A stretch of 64,000 bases of DNA, from positions 186,001 through 250,000 of the forward strand of contig NZ_MUYK01000004.1 of NCBI RefSeq assembly GCF_002155685.1. The letters run 5' to 3'. Both the position numbers and the translations under genes were made by a program. Of this stretch, positions 16,017 to 24,386 are shown in pieces (within the stretch, counting starts at the first letter, position 1; each line of letters starts with the position of its first letter). The notes beneath the pieces are model-generated. The model was not told the DNA's origin, searched no databases, and saw only the letters and a program-made list of their open reading frames with translations. This DNA comes from Erythrobacter colymbi. GTDB lineage: Bacteria; Pseudomonadota; Alphaproteobacteria; Sphingomonadales; Sphingomonadaceae.

Positions 16017-17000
16017 ATGCGCGATCTCTACGCCACTCTCGGGATACCCCGCACGGCCTCCGAGGCCGACATCAAGAGCGCCTATCGCAAGCTCGCCAAG
16101 GAGCTGCACCCCGATCGCAACAAGGACAAGCCCAACGCCGCGGAGAAATTCTCCGAGGTGACGCGCGCCTATGATCTGCTGTCGGACAAGTCCAAGCGCG
16201 CGCAGTATGACCGGGGCGAGATCGACGCGGACGGCAATCCCACCAACCCCTTCGGCGGCATGGGCGGGCGTCCGGGCGGCTTCGGGCGCGGCGGCACCTA
16301 TGGTGCAGGCCCGGGCGGCGCGCCGGGCGCGGATTTTGGCGGTTTCGGCGCGGACGAGGTCGATCTCGGCGATCTGTTCGAGGGCCTGTTCGGCGGCCGC
16401 AAGAACGGCCCGCAGCCCCGCCGCGGCTTCGGTCGCCAGCCCCCGCCGCCCCCGCCCAAGCGCGGCGCGGACATCCAGTACCGGCTCGCGGTCCCCTTCG
16501 TCGAGGCCGCCGCGGGGCGCGACCAGCGCATTACCCTGGCTGACGGCAAGGCGATCAACCTCAAGCTCCCCCCGGGGGTCGAGGACGGGACGATGATGCG
16601 CCTCAAGGAAAAGGGCCACCCCGGCACCGGCGGCCCGGGCGACGGGATCGTGATGGTCGAAGTCGGCGGCCACCCCTTCTTCCGGCGCGAGGGCGACAAT
16701 ATCCGCATGGACCTGCCGGTCACCCTCGACGAGGCGGTGCGCGGCGCCAAGGTGAAGTGCCCCACGGTCGATGGCGCGGTGATGCTGACCGTGAAGCCCG
16801 GCACCTCCGGCGGCACCGTCATGCGGCTTGCCGGCAAGGGCTGGACCAAGAAGAACGGCAAGACGGTGGACGGCAAGGTCGAGCGCGGCGACCAGCTGGT
16901 GACGATCGAGATCCAGCTGCCCGCCGACCTCGCCAAGCTTGAAGAGCGGCTCGAAGGCTGGATCGACCCGGCCCGCCCGCGGGAGAAGTTCGGTCTCTGA
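16017..17000 (+). CDS. DnaJ-class co-chaperone lacking the zinc finger (CbpA-like)
   Basis: A 327-residue J-domain protein that stimulates DnaK ATPase and binds clients. The J domain spans residues 1–70 with the HPD motif at 31–33. It is followed by a Gly/Phe-rich linker (~78–105, e.g. NPFGGMGGRPGGFGRGG), a Pro-rich stretch, and C-terminal substrate-binding β-domains (~150–315). There is no CxxCxGxG zinc-binding region, so this is a type II/CbpA-like protein rather than canonical DnaJ. It heads a plus-strand operon; yihY follows after 28 bases. No ribosome binding site is seen, consistent with a leaderless start. Confidence 0.9.
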   Translation: MRDLYATLGIPRTASEADIKSAYRKLAKELHPDRNKDKPNAAEKFSEVTRAYDLLSDKSKRAQYDRGEIDADGNPTNPFGGMGGRPGGFGRGGTYGAGPGGAPGADFGGFGADEVDLGDLFEGLFGGRKNGPQPRRGFGRQPPPPPPKRGADIQYRLAVPFVEAAAGRDQRITLADGKAINLKLPPGVEDGTMMRLKEKGHPGTGGPGDGIVMVEVGGHPFFRREGDNIRMDLPVTLDEAVRGAKVKCPTVDGAVMLTVKPGTSGGTVMRLAGKGWTKKNGKTVDGKVERGDQLVTIEIQLPADLAKLEERLEGWIDPARPREKFGL

Positions 17001-17028
17001 TGCCGGACGCCGGCCGGAGGGCTGACCG

Positions 17029-17937
17029 ATGAATGCCAGCGATCCAGCGATCCCCGCTCCGGCCGAGCCCCAGACCCCCCTTGCCGCCCGCGATGCGCAC
17101 GCCTGGGCGGTGATCCGCCGCGTCGCGGTGAGCACCTTCAACGACGGCTTCATCCACGCCGGCAACCTCGCCTACCTCGCGATGGTGGCGATCTTCCCCT
17201 TCTTCATCCTCGGCGCGGCGCTGTTCGACATCATCGGCGGGCGCGACAATGCGCAGGAGATGATCTTCGCCGTTTCCCGCGCCATGCCGAGTTCGGTCTC
17301 CAAGGTGATCGTGCCGGTGGCCGAGACGGTCATCACATCGCGGCAGGGCTGGCTGCTGTGGGCGGGCGGGCTCGTCGCACTGTGGACCGTGTCGAGCCTG
17401 ATCGAGACGATCCGCGACATCCTGCGCCGCGCCTATGGCACCAAGAGCCAGAGCGCGTTCTGGAAAACCCGGCTGGTCTCGGCGGGGCTGATCCTCGCGG
17501 CGGTGGTGACGCTGATGCTGTCGCTGTTCGCGCAGGTGCTGATCGGCGGCGCGCAGGAGGTGATCCTCGCCGCGGTGCCGCAGCTGGGCGAATGGGTCGG
17601 CACCCTCAGTCTCTCGCGGATCGTGCCAGGGCTGGGCCTGGCGCTGTCGCTGTGGGTGCTGTTCCTCACCCTCACCCCGGTCAGTTTCCGCGGCAAGCGC
17701 TACCCCAAATGGCCCGGCGCGGTGTTCACCGCCGGCTGGTGGCTGGTGGTCTCCGCGGCGCTCCCGGTGGTGCTGCGCAACGCCTTCTCGTATGACGTCA
17801 CCTATGGCAGCCTTGCGGGAAGCATCGTGACGTTGCTGTTTTTCTGGCTCGTCGGCCTCGGCCTCGTTATTGGCGCGCAACTCAATGCGGCCTTGGCGCT
17901 GGAATCGATGCGGCAGGCGGAGCAATCCAAGGAGTAG
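17029..17937 (+). CDS. YihY/BrkB family inner-membrane protein
   Basis: A 302-residue integral membrane protein with about six hydrophobic helices. Family landmarks are FNDGFIHAGNLAYLAMVAIFP near residues 34–54, LWTVSSLIETIRDILRRAYG, and PVSFRGKRYPKWPGAVF before the last helices. YihY proteins (formerly annotated as ribonuclease BN or virulence factor BrkB) have no agreed biochemical role. It sits between the DnaJ-like gene and fabI with 28- and 6-base gaps, so all are likely on one transcript. Confidence 0.88.
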   Translation: MNASDPAIPAPAEPQTPLAARDAHAWAVIRRVAVSTFNDGFIHAGNLAYLAMVAIFPFFILGAALFDIIGGRDNAQEMIFAVSRAMPSSVSKVIVPVAETVITSRQGWLLWAGGLVALWTVSSLIETIRDILRRAYGTKSQSAFWKTRLVSAGLILAAVVTLMLSLFAQVLIGGAQEVILAAVPQLGEWVGTLSLSRIVPGLGLALSLWVLFLTLTPVSFRGKRYPKWPGAVFTAGWWLVVSAALPVVLRNAFSYDVTYGSLAGSIVTLLFFWLVGLGLVIGAQLNAALALESMRQAEQSKE

Positions 17938-17943
17938 CCGGTT

Positions 17944-18750
17944 ATGAACGGTTTGATGGCAGGAAAGCGCGGCCTGATCATGGGGCTCGCCAATGACAAG
18001 TCGCTCGCCTGGGGCATCGCCAAGAAGCTCGCCGAGCAGGGGGCCGAGCTCGCCTTCTCCTATCAGGGCGAGGCGCTGGCCAAGCGCGTGATCCCGCTCG
18101 CCGCCGAACTGGGCAGCGATTTCACCTTCGAATGCGACGTGGCGAAGATGGAATCGCTCGATGCCGCCTTCGCGACCCTCAAGGAGCGCTGGGACAGCCT
18201 CGACTTCGTGGTCCACGCGATCGGCTATTCCGACAAGAACGAGCTGCGCGGCCACTATGTCGACACCACGCTCGAGAACTTCCTCAACACCATGAACATC
18301 TCGGCCTATTCGCTGGTCGCGATCAGCCAGCGCGCGGCGGCGATGATGCCCGAAAGCGGCGGCGCGATACTGACGCTGAGCTATTACGGCGCCGAGAAGG
18401 TCGTGCCGCATTACAACGTCATGGGGGTCGCCAAGGCGGCGCTGGAAACCAGCGTGAAGTATCTCGCCAACGACCTCGGCCCGCGCGGCATCCGCGTCAA
18501 CGCGATCAGCGCCGGGCCGATCAAGACGCTCGCGGCGAGCGGGATTGGCGACTTCCGCTACATCCTCAAGTGGAACGAATACAACTCGCCCCTGCGCCGC
18601 AACGTCACGATCGAGGATGTCGGCGGGGCGGGCCTCTACCTGCTCAGCGACCTGTCCTCGGGCGTCACCGGCGAGACGCACCATGTCGACGCGGGCTATC
18701 ACGTTGTCGGCATGAAGCAGGAAGACGCGCCCGACATCGCGCTGACCTGA
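17944..18750 (+). CDS. fabI: Enoyl-[acyl-carrier-protein] reductase (NADH), FabI
   Basis: A 268-residue short-chain dehydrogenase that performs the last step of type II fatty-acid elongation, reducing trans-2-enoyl-ACP. The FabI-type cofactor motif GLANDKSLAWGIAKKLAEQG lies at the N-terminus, and the catalytic Tyr-(X6)-Lys is in YNVMGVAKAALE. The terminal AGYHVVGM region is typical. The first in-frame ATG (17944) is only 6 bases after yihY; a second Met follows at codon 6 (MAGKRG) and could be the true start. It is the known target class of triclosan and isoniazid-like inhibitors. Confidence 0.95.
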   Translation: MNGLMAGKRGLIMGLANDKSLAWGIAKKLAEQGAELAFSYQGEALAKRVIPLAAELGSDFTFECDVAKMESLDAAFATLKERWDSLDFVVHAIGYSDKNELRGHYVDTTLENFLNTMNISAYSLVAISQRAAAMMPESGGAILTLSYYGAEKVVPHYNVMGVAKAALETSVKYLANDLGPRGIRVNAISAGPIKTLAASGIGDFRYILKWNEYNSPLRRNVTIEDVGGAGLYLLSDLSSGVTGETHHVDAGYHVVGMKQEDAPDIALT

Positions 18751-18762
18751 CCGCGAGGCCCC

Positions 18763-19776
18763 ATGCGCACCGTTCTCGTCACCGGCACGGCCGGCTTCAT
18801 CGGTTTCCACCTCTCGCAGCTGTTGCTGGAGGAGGGCTTCCGCGTCGTCGGCTATGACGGGATGACCGATTATTACGACGTGCGCATCAAGCAGCGGCGG
18901 CACCAGATGCTGCTCCAGCACCCGCATTTTTCCTGTACCGAGGGTATGCTCGAGGACTTCGAAACTCTTCATGCGCTCGCGCTGGCGGAAAAACCCGATG
19001 TGATCGTCCACCTCGCCGCGCAGGCGGGGGTGCGTTACTCGCTGGAGAACCCGCGCGCCTATATCGACGCGAACGTCACCGGCACCTTCAATGTCATGGA
19101 ATGCGCGCGCGAGCTGGGCGTCCAGCACCTGCTGATGGCATCGACCTCGTCGGTCTACGGGGCCGAGACCGCGATGCCGTTCCACGAAGGGATGAAGGTC
19201 GACACGCCGCTCACCCTCTACGCCGCCACAAAGAAGGCGAACGAGGCGATGGCGCATTCCTACGCCCACCTCTGGAACCTGCCGGTGACGATGTTCCGCT
19301 TCTTCACGGTCTACGGGCCGTGGGGCCGGCCGGACATGGCGCTGTTCAAGTTCACCCGCGGGATCCTCGAAGGCACTCCGATCGACATCTACAACGATGG
19401 CGAGATGTACCGCGATTTCACTTACGTCACCGATCTGGTGCGCGGCATCCGCCTGCTGATCGATGCCGTGCCGGTGCGGCCCGAGGCGCCCGAGGACATT
19501 CCCGCAGGCGACAGCCTCTCGCCCGCCGCGCCGTTCCGGGTGGTCAATATCGGCAATGGCGACAAGGTGCGGCTGATGGATTTCATCACCGCGATCGAGG
19601 AGGAATGCGGGCGCGCGGCGGTGAAGAACTTCATGCCGATGCAGATGGGCGACGTGCCAGCGACCTGGGCCGATGCCTCACTGCTCAAGACGCTGACCGG
19701 CTACGCCCCGCAAACCCCCTTCCGCGAGGGCGTCGCGCGCTTCGTCGCGTGGTATCGGGACTACTACCGGGTGTAA
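18763..19776 (+). CDS. NAD-dependent epimerase (UDP-glucuronate 4-epimerase-like)
   Basis: A 337-residue extended short-chain dehydrogenase acting on nucleotide sugars. The Rossmann motif GTAGFIGFHLS is at residues 7–17, and the catalytic triad is represented by STSSVYG and YAATKKANE. The sequence style (YDGMTDYYDVRIKQRR, FFTVYGPWGRPDMALFKFT) is that of UDP-glucuronate 4-epimerases that make UDP-galacturonate for surface polysaccharides. It is the last gene of the dnaJ-like–yihY–fabI run, 12 bases after fabI, and converges on a minus-strand gene. Substrate assignment is inference. Confidence 0.88.
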   Translation: MRTVLVTGTAGFIGFHLSQLLLEEGFRVVGYDGMTDYYDVRIKQRRHQMLLQHPHFSCTEGMLEDFETLHALALAEKPDVIVHLAAQAGVRYSLENPRAYIDANVTGTFNVMECARELGVQHLLMASTSSVYGAETAMPFHEGMKVDTPLTLYAATKKANEAMAHSYAHLWNLPVTMFRFFTVYGPWGRPDMALFKFTRGILEGTPIDIYNDGEMYRDFTYVTDLVRGIRLLIDAVPVRPEAPEDIPAGDSLSPAAPFRVVNIGNGDKVRLMDFITAIEEECGRAAVKNFMPMQMGDVPATWADASLLKTLTGYAPQTPFREGVARFVAWYRDYYRV

Positions 19777-19786
19777 GGAGTGGGCC

Positions 19787-20353
19787 TCAGCCCGGCTGCT
19801 TGTCGCTCGGCGGCGGAGGCGGCGGGGTTTCGCCCGGAACATCGCCATCGCGTTCGCGCTCGAGCCGCTGCATGTATTCGCGCTCGATCATCTCGACGCG
19901 CTCCTGCTCGGCGGCGGCTTCGGCGTCGATGGTGGAGAGGCGCTCCTGACGCGCCTTCTCGATCAGCTGGCCGAAGCGCACGGCATCGGCTTCCGACTTG
20001 TCCTTGTAGGCCGCCTCGATGAACTTCTGGTTGCAGCCGGTGAACCCGCCCGCGCCCGCCGGCGAGCAGCTCATCGCGCCAAAATCACCGACATACTTGA
20101 TCTCGTCGACCTGCAACGCGCGCGACTTGTTGGCGGGGTTGTCGCTGTAACGCAGGTTGGTGGGAATGCGGTAGCGATCGGCCTCGACCAGAATTTCGCA
20201 CACCACCAGCTCGCCCGGCTTGGCGACGGGGCATTCGGAGGCGTCGTAGGCGATGACCATGTTGATCTTCTCGCTGGCGCTCTGCGCGGCGGCGGGGCTC
20301 GCGGCGGCCATGACGGCGGCGAGAGTGGCGGCGGGAGCGAGCAAGAGCTTCAT
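19787..20353 (-). CDS. Secreted protein of unknown function with charged C-terminal helix
   Basis: A 188-residue protein beginning with a signal peptide (MKLLLAPAATLAAVMAAASPAAAQ), which fixes the start at 20353. The middle domain contains three cysteines (SECPVAKPGE, LVVCEILVEA, MSCSPAG). After FGQLIEKARQERLSTIDAE comes a strongly charged, probably coiled-coil helix and a Pro-rich tail (DVPGETPPPPPPSDKQ). I do not recognise a named family. It is separated from coq7 upstream by the structured intergenic repeat, and converges on the epimerase gene. Confidence 0.7.
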   Translation of the reverse strand: MKLLLAPAATLAAVMAAASPAAAQSASEKINMVIAYDASECPVAKPGELVVCEILVEADRYRIPTNLRYSDNPANKSRALQVDEIKYVGDFGAMSCSPAGAGGFTGCNQKFIEAAYKDKSEADAVRFGQLIEKARQERLSTIDAEAAAEQERVEMIEREYMQRLERERDGDVPGETPPPPPPSDKQPG

Positions 20354-20538
20354 GGCGCGGGTGATCCTCTGTCGGTGCGCTTGTGGCGTCCCGACAGCAA
20401 TGCCCCCGAGCCGCCCCGCTTGTCTAGTGGCGGAGGGCTGAACCGTGGGTGAAGGCGGGGCAAGCGGCCACGGCGCGGTGATTTCGGGAAAGCGCGGGTT
20501 TCGGGCGGCGGGGCCCACAGACCCGGGAAGCGCTGGTT

Positions 20539-20637
20539 CGGACGCGGAGCGTCCGCGAGCGCACGGCGCGAGCCGCAGGTGCTCGATCCCGCAGGGATCG
20601 AAACAGCACCGAGGACGACCCCGCGGAGGCGGGGTCG
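20539..20637 (+). repeat. Structured intergenic repeat, copy A
   Basis: Three successive hairpins when read on the plus strand. (1) 20539–20555 (CGGACGC, loop GGA, GCGTCCG). (2) 20578–20610, a two-part stem (GGTGCT/AGCACC outside, CGATCCC/GGGATCG inside, loop GCA, bulge AAAC). (3) 20616–20637 (9-bp stem, loop GGAG). Conserved linkers are CGCGAGCCGCAG before hairpin 2 and GAGGAC before hairpin 3. Copy C (31263–31364) shares the layout with compensatory changes. The element ends 4 bases from the coq7 stop. The rest of the 20354–20641 gap holds no gene that I can see. Confidence 0.8.
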
Positions 20638-20641
20638 CCAA

Positions 20642-21163
20642 TCAAAGGCGCTCGCTCACCTTGATCGCGATCTTGCACCCCAGCCGGATCGCACCCGCCA
20701 GCAGCGGATAGGCAGGTGCGCGTTCGGCGCCGTTGGCGAAGGCGGCGTCGCGGTGTTCGCGCTCTTCCTCGCGGAATTCCTCGATCATCGCGGCGAGTTC
20801 GGGGTCGGCGCCGGTTTCGAGCAGCTTGTCGAGCTGTTCGCTGTAATGCTTGTCGATCTCGGTCTCGACCGCGGCGGTGCAGGCCATCGCCGCTTCCGGC
20901 CCGAGCAGCGCGGTGCCTGCACCGAGCGCATAGCCCGCCGCCGACCAGAACGGATGGAGCGCGGTCGGCCGCACCCCGCGCTTCGCCAGCAGGGCATCGA
21001 ACTTCTTGCGATGCTCGGCCTCCTGCGCGGCCATGTGGCGGATCTCGGCCGAATGCGGCCCGCGGTCACCCATCACGGCGAGCTGGCCTTCATAGATGCG
21101 GGTCGCGCCGAATTCCCCGGCCTGGTCGACGCGGATCATGCGGTGGAGGTCTTTGCGGTCCAT
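20642..21163 (-). CDS. coq7: 5-demethoxyubiquinone hydroxylase (Coq7 family)
   Basis: A ~173-residue di-iron monooxygenase that hydroxylates demethoxyubiquinone in ubiquinone synthesis. The carboxylate/His ligands are visible: QAGEFGATRIYEGQL, AAQEAEHRKKF, AVETEIDKHYSEQL and EEFREEEREHRD. The two repeats of the helical bundle are complete. Two consecutive ATGs (21166, 21163) follow AAGGAG; the second has the better 6-base spacing. It lies 22 bases after the DsbB-like gene in the long minus-strand run. A structured repeat follows its stop. Confidence 0.93.
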   Translation of the reverse strand: MDRKDLHRMIRVDQAGEFGATRIYEGQLAVMGDRGPHSAEIRHMAAQEAEHRKKFDALLAKRGVRPTALHPFWSAAGYALGAGTALLGPEAAMACTAAVETEIDKHYSEQLDKLLETGADPELAAMIEEFREEEREHRDAAFANGAERAPAYPLLAGAIRLGCKIAIKVSERL

Positions 21164-21185
21164 CATCGGCTCCTTTGCGTATCCC

Positions 21186-21638
21186 CTACTTCCGATACGC
21201 GGCGAGCGCCACAATGGCCGCACCCGAGACGGTCGAAATCAGGAAATTGAAGCCCGCGAGGCTGATGCCCCACAGCGTCCACGGCGCGACATCGCAGCGG
21301 ATCAGCGGCGCGGCGTTGAAATCGAGGATATCGACCCCCGCGCCCGGCTTGGAACAGGCGGTGATCCCCTCCCACCAGCCGTATTCGACGCCCGCGTGGA
21401 AGCCCCCGATCAGCCCCGAAGTGAGCACTGCAAGGCCCGCCAGCGCCACCCAGACCCGTGCGGGCTTGGCGACGAAGGACACCAGCGCCAGCGCCAACGC
21501 GGCGAAGTGGGGGTAGCGCTGCCACCAGCACATCTCGCAGGGGAACAGGCCGTACACATATTGCGACACATAGGCCCCGCCCAGCAGCGCGGCCGGCACC
21601 AGCACGGCGAGCGCGCGGGCCTTAACCGGATTGTCCAT
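21186..21638 (-). CDS. Disulfide bond formation protein B family
   Basis: A 150-residue, four-helix inner-membrane protein of the DsbB family, which re-oxidises periplasmic DsbA using quinone. The first catalytic pair is C34 and C37 in LFPCEMCWWQRYP. The second loop has C95 and C115 (ITACSKPG and LIRCDVAPW). Its position beside coq7, a ubiquinone biosynthesis gene, is consistent with quinone-linked function. It starts 9 bases after the ctpA stop. Confidence 0.9.
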   Translation of the reverse strand: MDNPVKARALAVLVPAALLGGAYVSQYVYGLFPCEMCWWQRYPHFAALALALVSFVAKPARVWVALAGLAVLTSGLIGGFHAGVEYGWWEGITACSKPGAGVDILDFNAAPLIRCDVAPWTLWGISLAGFNFLISTVSGAAIVALAAYRK

Positions 21639-21647
21639 CGTGGCCCC

Positions 21648-23012
21648 TTACGGCTTGGCGGTGCGCTGCGTTCCGGGGCGGAGCGCCACGGTGCTCTTGG
21701 TGGTGCGGCGCAGGGTTTCCATCGCGTAGTTCAGCTGGAAGTCCTTGATGCCGGCCTTCTCGAGCTGCGCCGAGGTCAGCTGGAAGCGCGGATCGGCGAC
21801 CTTGTCGGTCTCCATCTCCTCGTCCTTGATGCCGAGCTCGTTGATGAGATGGCCGCGCAGGTCGCTCTCGCGGGTCTGGTACTTCTGGCGCAGCAGGAAG
21901 TCCGGATCGGAGATCTGCGGCACGGCGATGTCGGGCTTGATCCCGCCCTCCTGCACCGAGCGGCCCGAGGGGGTGTAGTAGCGCGCGGTGGTGAGCTTGA
22001 GCGCCGCATCCTTGCCGAGCGGCAGCAGCGACTGGACCGAGCCCTTGCCGAAGCTCCTCTCGCCCATGATCAGCGCGCGGCGGTGATCCTGAAGCGCGCC
22101 CGCGACGATTTCCGAGGCCGAGGCCGAGCCCGCATTGATCAGCACGATCATCGGCACGCCTTCGGCCATGTCGCCGCGATAGACGGTCTCGGCGTCGTAG
22201 AGCATCGTCTCGCCCCGCGCGCGGCCGCGCTGGCTGACGATGCGGCCATCGGTGAGGAACAGGTCGGACAGCGCGACCGATTCGTCGAGGCTGCCGCCCG
22301 GGTTGTTGCGCAGGTCGAGCACCAGACCGGCGATCTTGCCGCCCGGGGCCTTCTTCTTCATCTCCTGCCATTCGGCGAAGACATCCGCGCCGACATTGGC
22401 GCTGAATTCGTTGACCGTGATGACCGCGATATTACCCGAAGCGAGTTCGGAGGTGACCGGCTCGAGTTCGATCACCCCGCGGGTGACATCGACTTCGAGC
22501 GGCTCGTCACGGCCCTGGCGGTAAATCGTCAGCCGGATCGAGGTGCCCTTGGGCCCGCGCATCTGCGCCACGGCGTCATCGAGCTTGGTGTCGACGATCA
22601 GCTTGCCGTTGAGGTGCGTGATGAAATCGCCCGCCTTGATCCCCGCCTGCTCGGCCGGGCTGCCGCGGAACGGGGAGACGACCTTGATCGCGCCGTCCTC
22701 CATCACCACCGACAGGCCGAGGCCCGAATACTGCCCGTCGATCATCGTCTCCAGCCGCTGGAGATCGCCCCCGTCGAGATAGGCGGAGTGGGGATCGAGG
22801 CTCGCGAGCATCCCGTCGATCGCGCCGCGGATCAGCTTGTCGTCATCGACCGGCTCGACATAGCTCGCCTTGACCCGCTGGAAGACCGCGAAGAGCTTGG
22901 CGAACTCGGGGGCCGCGCGGCCATCGACCTGCGCCATGGTGGCGGTGGTGGCGGGGATCAGCGCGACGGTGGTGACGAGGGCTGCGCTGCGCAGGAGAGC
23001 GGCGATTTTCAT
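21648..23012 (-). CDS. Carboxy-terminal processing protease (S41 family, CtpA-like)
   Basis: A 454-residue periplasmic S41 serine protease. The signal peptide (MKIAALLRSAALVTTVALIP) fixes the ATG at 23012. A PDZ domain lies around residues 90–165 (GLGLSVVMEDGAIKVVSPF then GIKAGDFITHLNGK). The catalytic Ser is in NAGSASASEIVAGAL and the Lys in GERSFGKGSVQ. Such proteases trim cell-wall hydrolases or envelope proteins; here the EnvC-like hydrolase activator is the upstream neighbour. AAGGAG lies about 12 bases before the start and a TATACA -10 (23046–23041) is plausible, so it may also have its own promoter. Confidence 0.93.
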   Translation of the reverse strand: MKIAALLRSAALVTTVALIPATTATMAQVDGRAAPEFAKLFAVFQRVKASYVEPVDDDKLIRGAIDGMLASLDPHSAYLDGGDLQRLETMIDGQYSGLGLSVVMEDGAIKVVSPFRGSPAEQAGIKAGDFITHLNGKLIVDTKLDDAVAQMRGPKGTSIRLTIYRQGRDEPLEVDVTRGVIELEPVTSELASGNIAVITVNEFSANVGADVFAEWQEMKKKAPGGKIAGLVLDLRNNPGGSLDESVALSDLFLTDGRIVSQRGRARGETMLYDAETVYRGDMAEGVPMIVLINAGSASASEIVAGALQDHRRALIMGERSFGKGSVQSLLPLGKDAALKLTTARYYTPSGRSVQEGGIKPDIAVPQISDPDFLLRQKYQTRESDLRGHLINELGIKDEEMETDKVADPRFQLTSAQLEKAGIKDFQLNYAMETLRRTTKSTVALRPGTQRTAKP

Positions 23013-23040
23013 ACGGGGGCAAGGCTCCTTCTCGCGCGAA

Positions 23041-23046
23041 TGTATA
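23041..23046 (-). promoter_or_regulatory. Possible -10 element of a ctpA-proximal promoter
   Basis: TATACA on the minus strand, about 30 bases before the ctpA-like ATG and just upstream of its AAGGAG. No convincing -35 is seen. A 12-base direct repeat (23013–23024 and 23081–23092) flanks it; significance unknown. Confidence 0.3.
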
Positions 23047-23143
23047 GGCTTGCCGAGCTTAACGCCAGATAGACACGCGCACGGGGGCAAGGTTGCACCA
23101 GCGGGGGACAGGCGGGGACGCGATTCTGACCGATGCGCCGCGA

Positions 23144-24379
23144 TTATCGTAGATATTGCAAGAGGTTGACCGGCTGGCCATCGCGCCGCAGTTCGATCGT
23201 CACCGGGGTCGCCCCGCCGCTGGCGCGGCCCACGGGGGAGCCGCCGATGACATTGTCGCCCACCGCGACATCGACCCGTTCGAGCCCGGTGACGAGGCTC
23301 GTCCATCCGCCCGGATGCTCGATGATGACGATTCGCCCGAAGCCGCGATAGGCCCCGGCAAAGGCCACCCGCCCGCGTCCTGGGGCGACGACCTGCGCCT
23401 GCTTGGCGGGCGCGAGGGTGAGGCCGGTCGAGGCGAGGCCACTCTCCCGCTTCGCCCCGAAGCCCAGCAGGGTGCGGCCCTGCACGGGGAGCTGGAGATC
23501 GGACGGCGGCGGCGCGCTCGGCGGGGCGGTTGGGGCAGCATCGGGCACGGCGGGGAGGATGACGCCGAGATCGTCGGGGCGCAGCACCGGGCCGGGGAGC
23601 GCAGCCAGTTCGCGCCGCAGCGCCGCGACCTCGCCCAGTTTGTCGACCAGCCCGTCCAGATCGCGCGCCTCCTCGGCCAGCGCCAGCGCCCGCTCGGCCT
23701 CGCGCAGCGCAGCGCCCTTGGCATTGCGCGAGGCGATGCGCTGCTGCTGTTCGAGCGCGGCGAGCTGCGCGCGGCGCTGGCGCAGATCGGCCTCGCCCCC
23801 GCGCAGCTGCTCGACCGCGCGCGCCGCCTGCGCCTCGAGCGCACGGCCGCGGTCGAGATCGGCGCGCAGGGCGGCGGTGCGCTGGCGGATCTGCGGCACG
23901 GCGCTCGCCATGACGGCGCGGACGTGGACGACATCCTCGAGCGAGCCGGGTTGCAATGCCGACAGCGCCAGCGGGCGGCGCGCGGCGGTCTGGAGCGCGG
24001 CGGCGAGGCGCGCGGTCGGCTCCTGCTTGGCGGCAAGGCGGGCAGTGAGTTTGGCGCGCTGGTCGCGGGCGATGGTGAGGCGGGCGCGGGCGGCCTCGAT
24101 CTCGGCCTCGGCCTGCTGGATGCGCGCGGCGAGCGCGGCGGCCTCGCTCGCGGTCTTCTGCGCGGCTTCGGTCGCGGCCTCGGCTTCGGCGGTGAGGCGC
24201 GCGGCGCGGCCCTCGGCAAGCTTGCTCTCGCGGGTGGCGCGGGCGAGCGCGGCCTGCGCCTCGTCGGCCTCGACCAGCGGGGTGACCTGCGCCGCCTCGG
24301 GCGCGCGCGGCAGGGCCAGCGCCAGCGCTGCCGCGACGCCGCACACGGCGGTGATGGTCAGGATCGAACGCCCCTGCAT
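23144..24379 (-). CDS. EnvC-like murein hydrolase activator with degenerate LytM domain
   Basis: A 411-residue exported protein. The N-terminal hydrophobic signal (ILTITAVCGVAAALALALP) is followed by a long Ala/Arg/Glu coiled coil (~40–250) and a C-terminal M23/LytM-like domain. The metal-binding residues of active M23 enzymes are missing: the H-x(3)-D position reads STGLTL, and HLHFEV is replaced by TIELRRDG. This matches EnvC/NlpD-type activators of amidases, which do not cut peptidoglycan themselves. The start at 24379, just after the rlmH stop, is preferred because it begins the signal peptide. ctpA follows on the same strand. Confidence 0.85.
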   Translation of the reverse strand: MQGRSILTITAVCGVAAALALALPRAPEAAQVTPLVEADEAQAALARATRESKLAEGRAARLTAEAEAATEAAQKTASEAAALAARIQQAEAEIEAARARLTIARDQRAKLTARLAAKQEPTARLAAALQTAARRPLALSALQPGSLEDVVHVRAVMASAVPQIRQRTAALRADLDRGRALEAQAARAVEQLRGGEADLRQRRAQLAALEQQQRIASRNAKGAALREAERALALAEEARDLDGLVDKLGEVAALRRELAALPGPVLRPDDLGVILPAVPDAAPTAPPSAPPPSDLQLPVQGRTLLGFGAKRESGLASTGLTLAPAKQAQVVAPGRGRVAFAGAYRGFGRIVIIEHPGGWTSLVTGLERVDVAVGDNVIGGSPVGRASGGATPVTIELRRDGQPVNLLQYLR

Positions 24380-24386
24380 GGTGACG

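Noticed and set aside
20354-20640. A coding extension upstream of the secreted protein at 19787
   Set aside because: The frame is open to 20641, but the signal peptide starts at 20353 and the upstream part is the structured repeat.
23013-24344. An N-terminal extension of the CtpA-like protease of about 444 residues
   Set aside because: The frame is open through the envC region, but the protease has a signal peptide starting at 23012 and the upstream translation is Arg/Ala-rich shadow sequence.
23144-24379. An active M23 endopeptidase
   Set aside because: The zinc-binding His/Asp and HxH residues are missing, so it is an EnvC-like activator.
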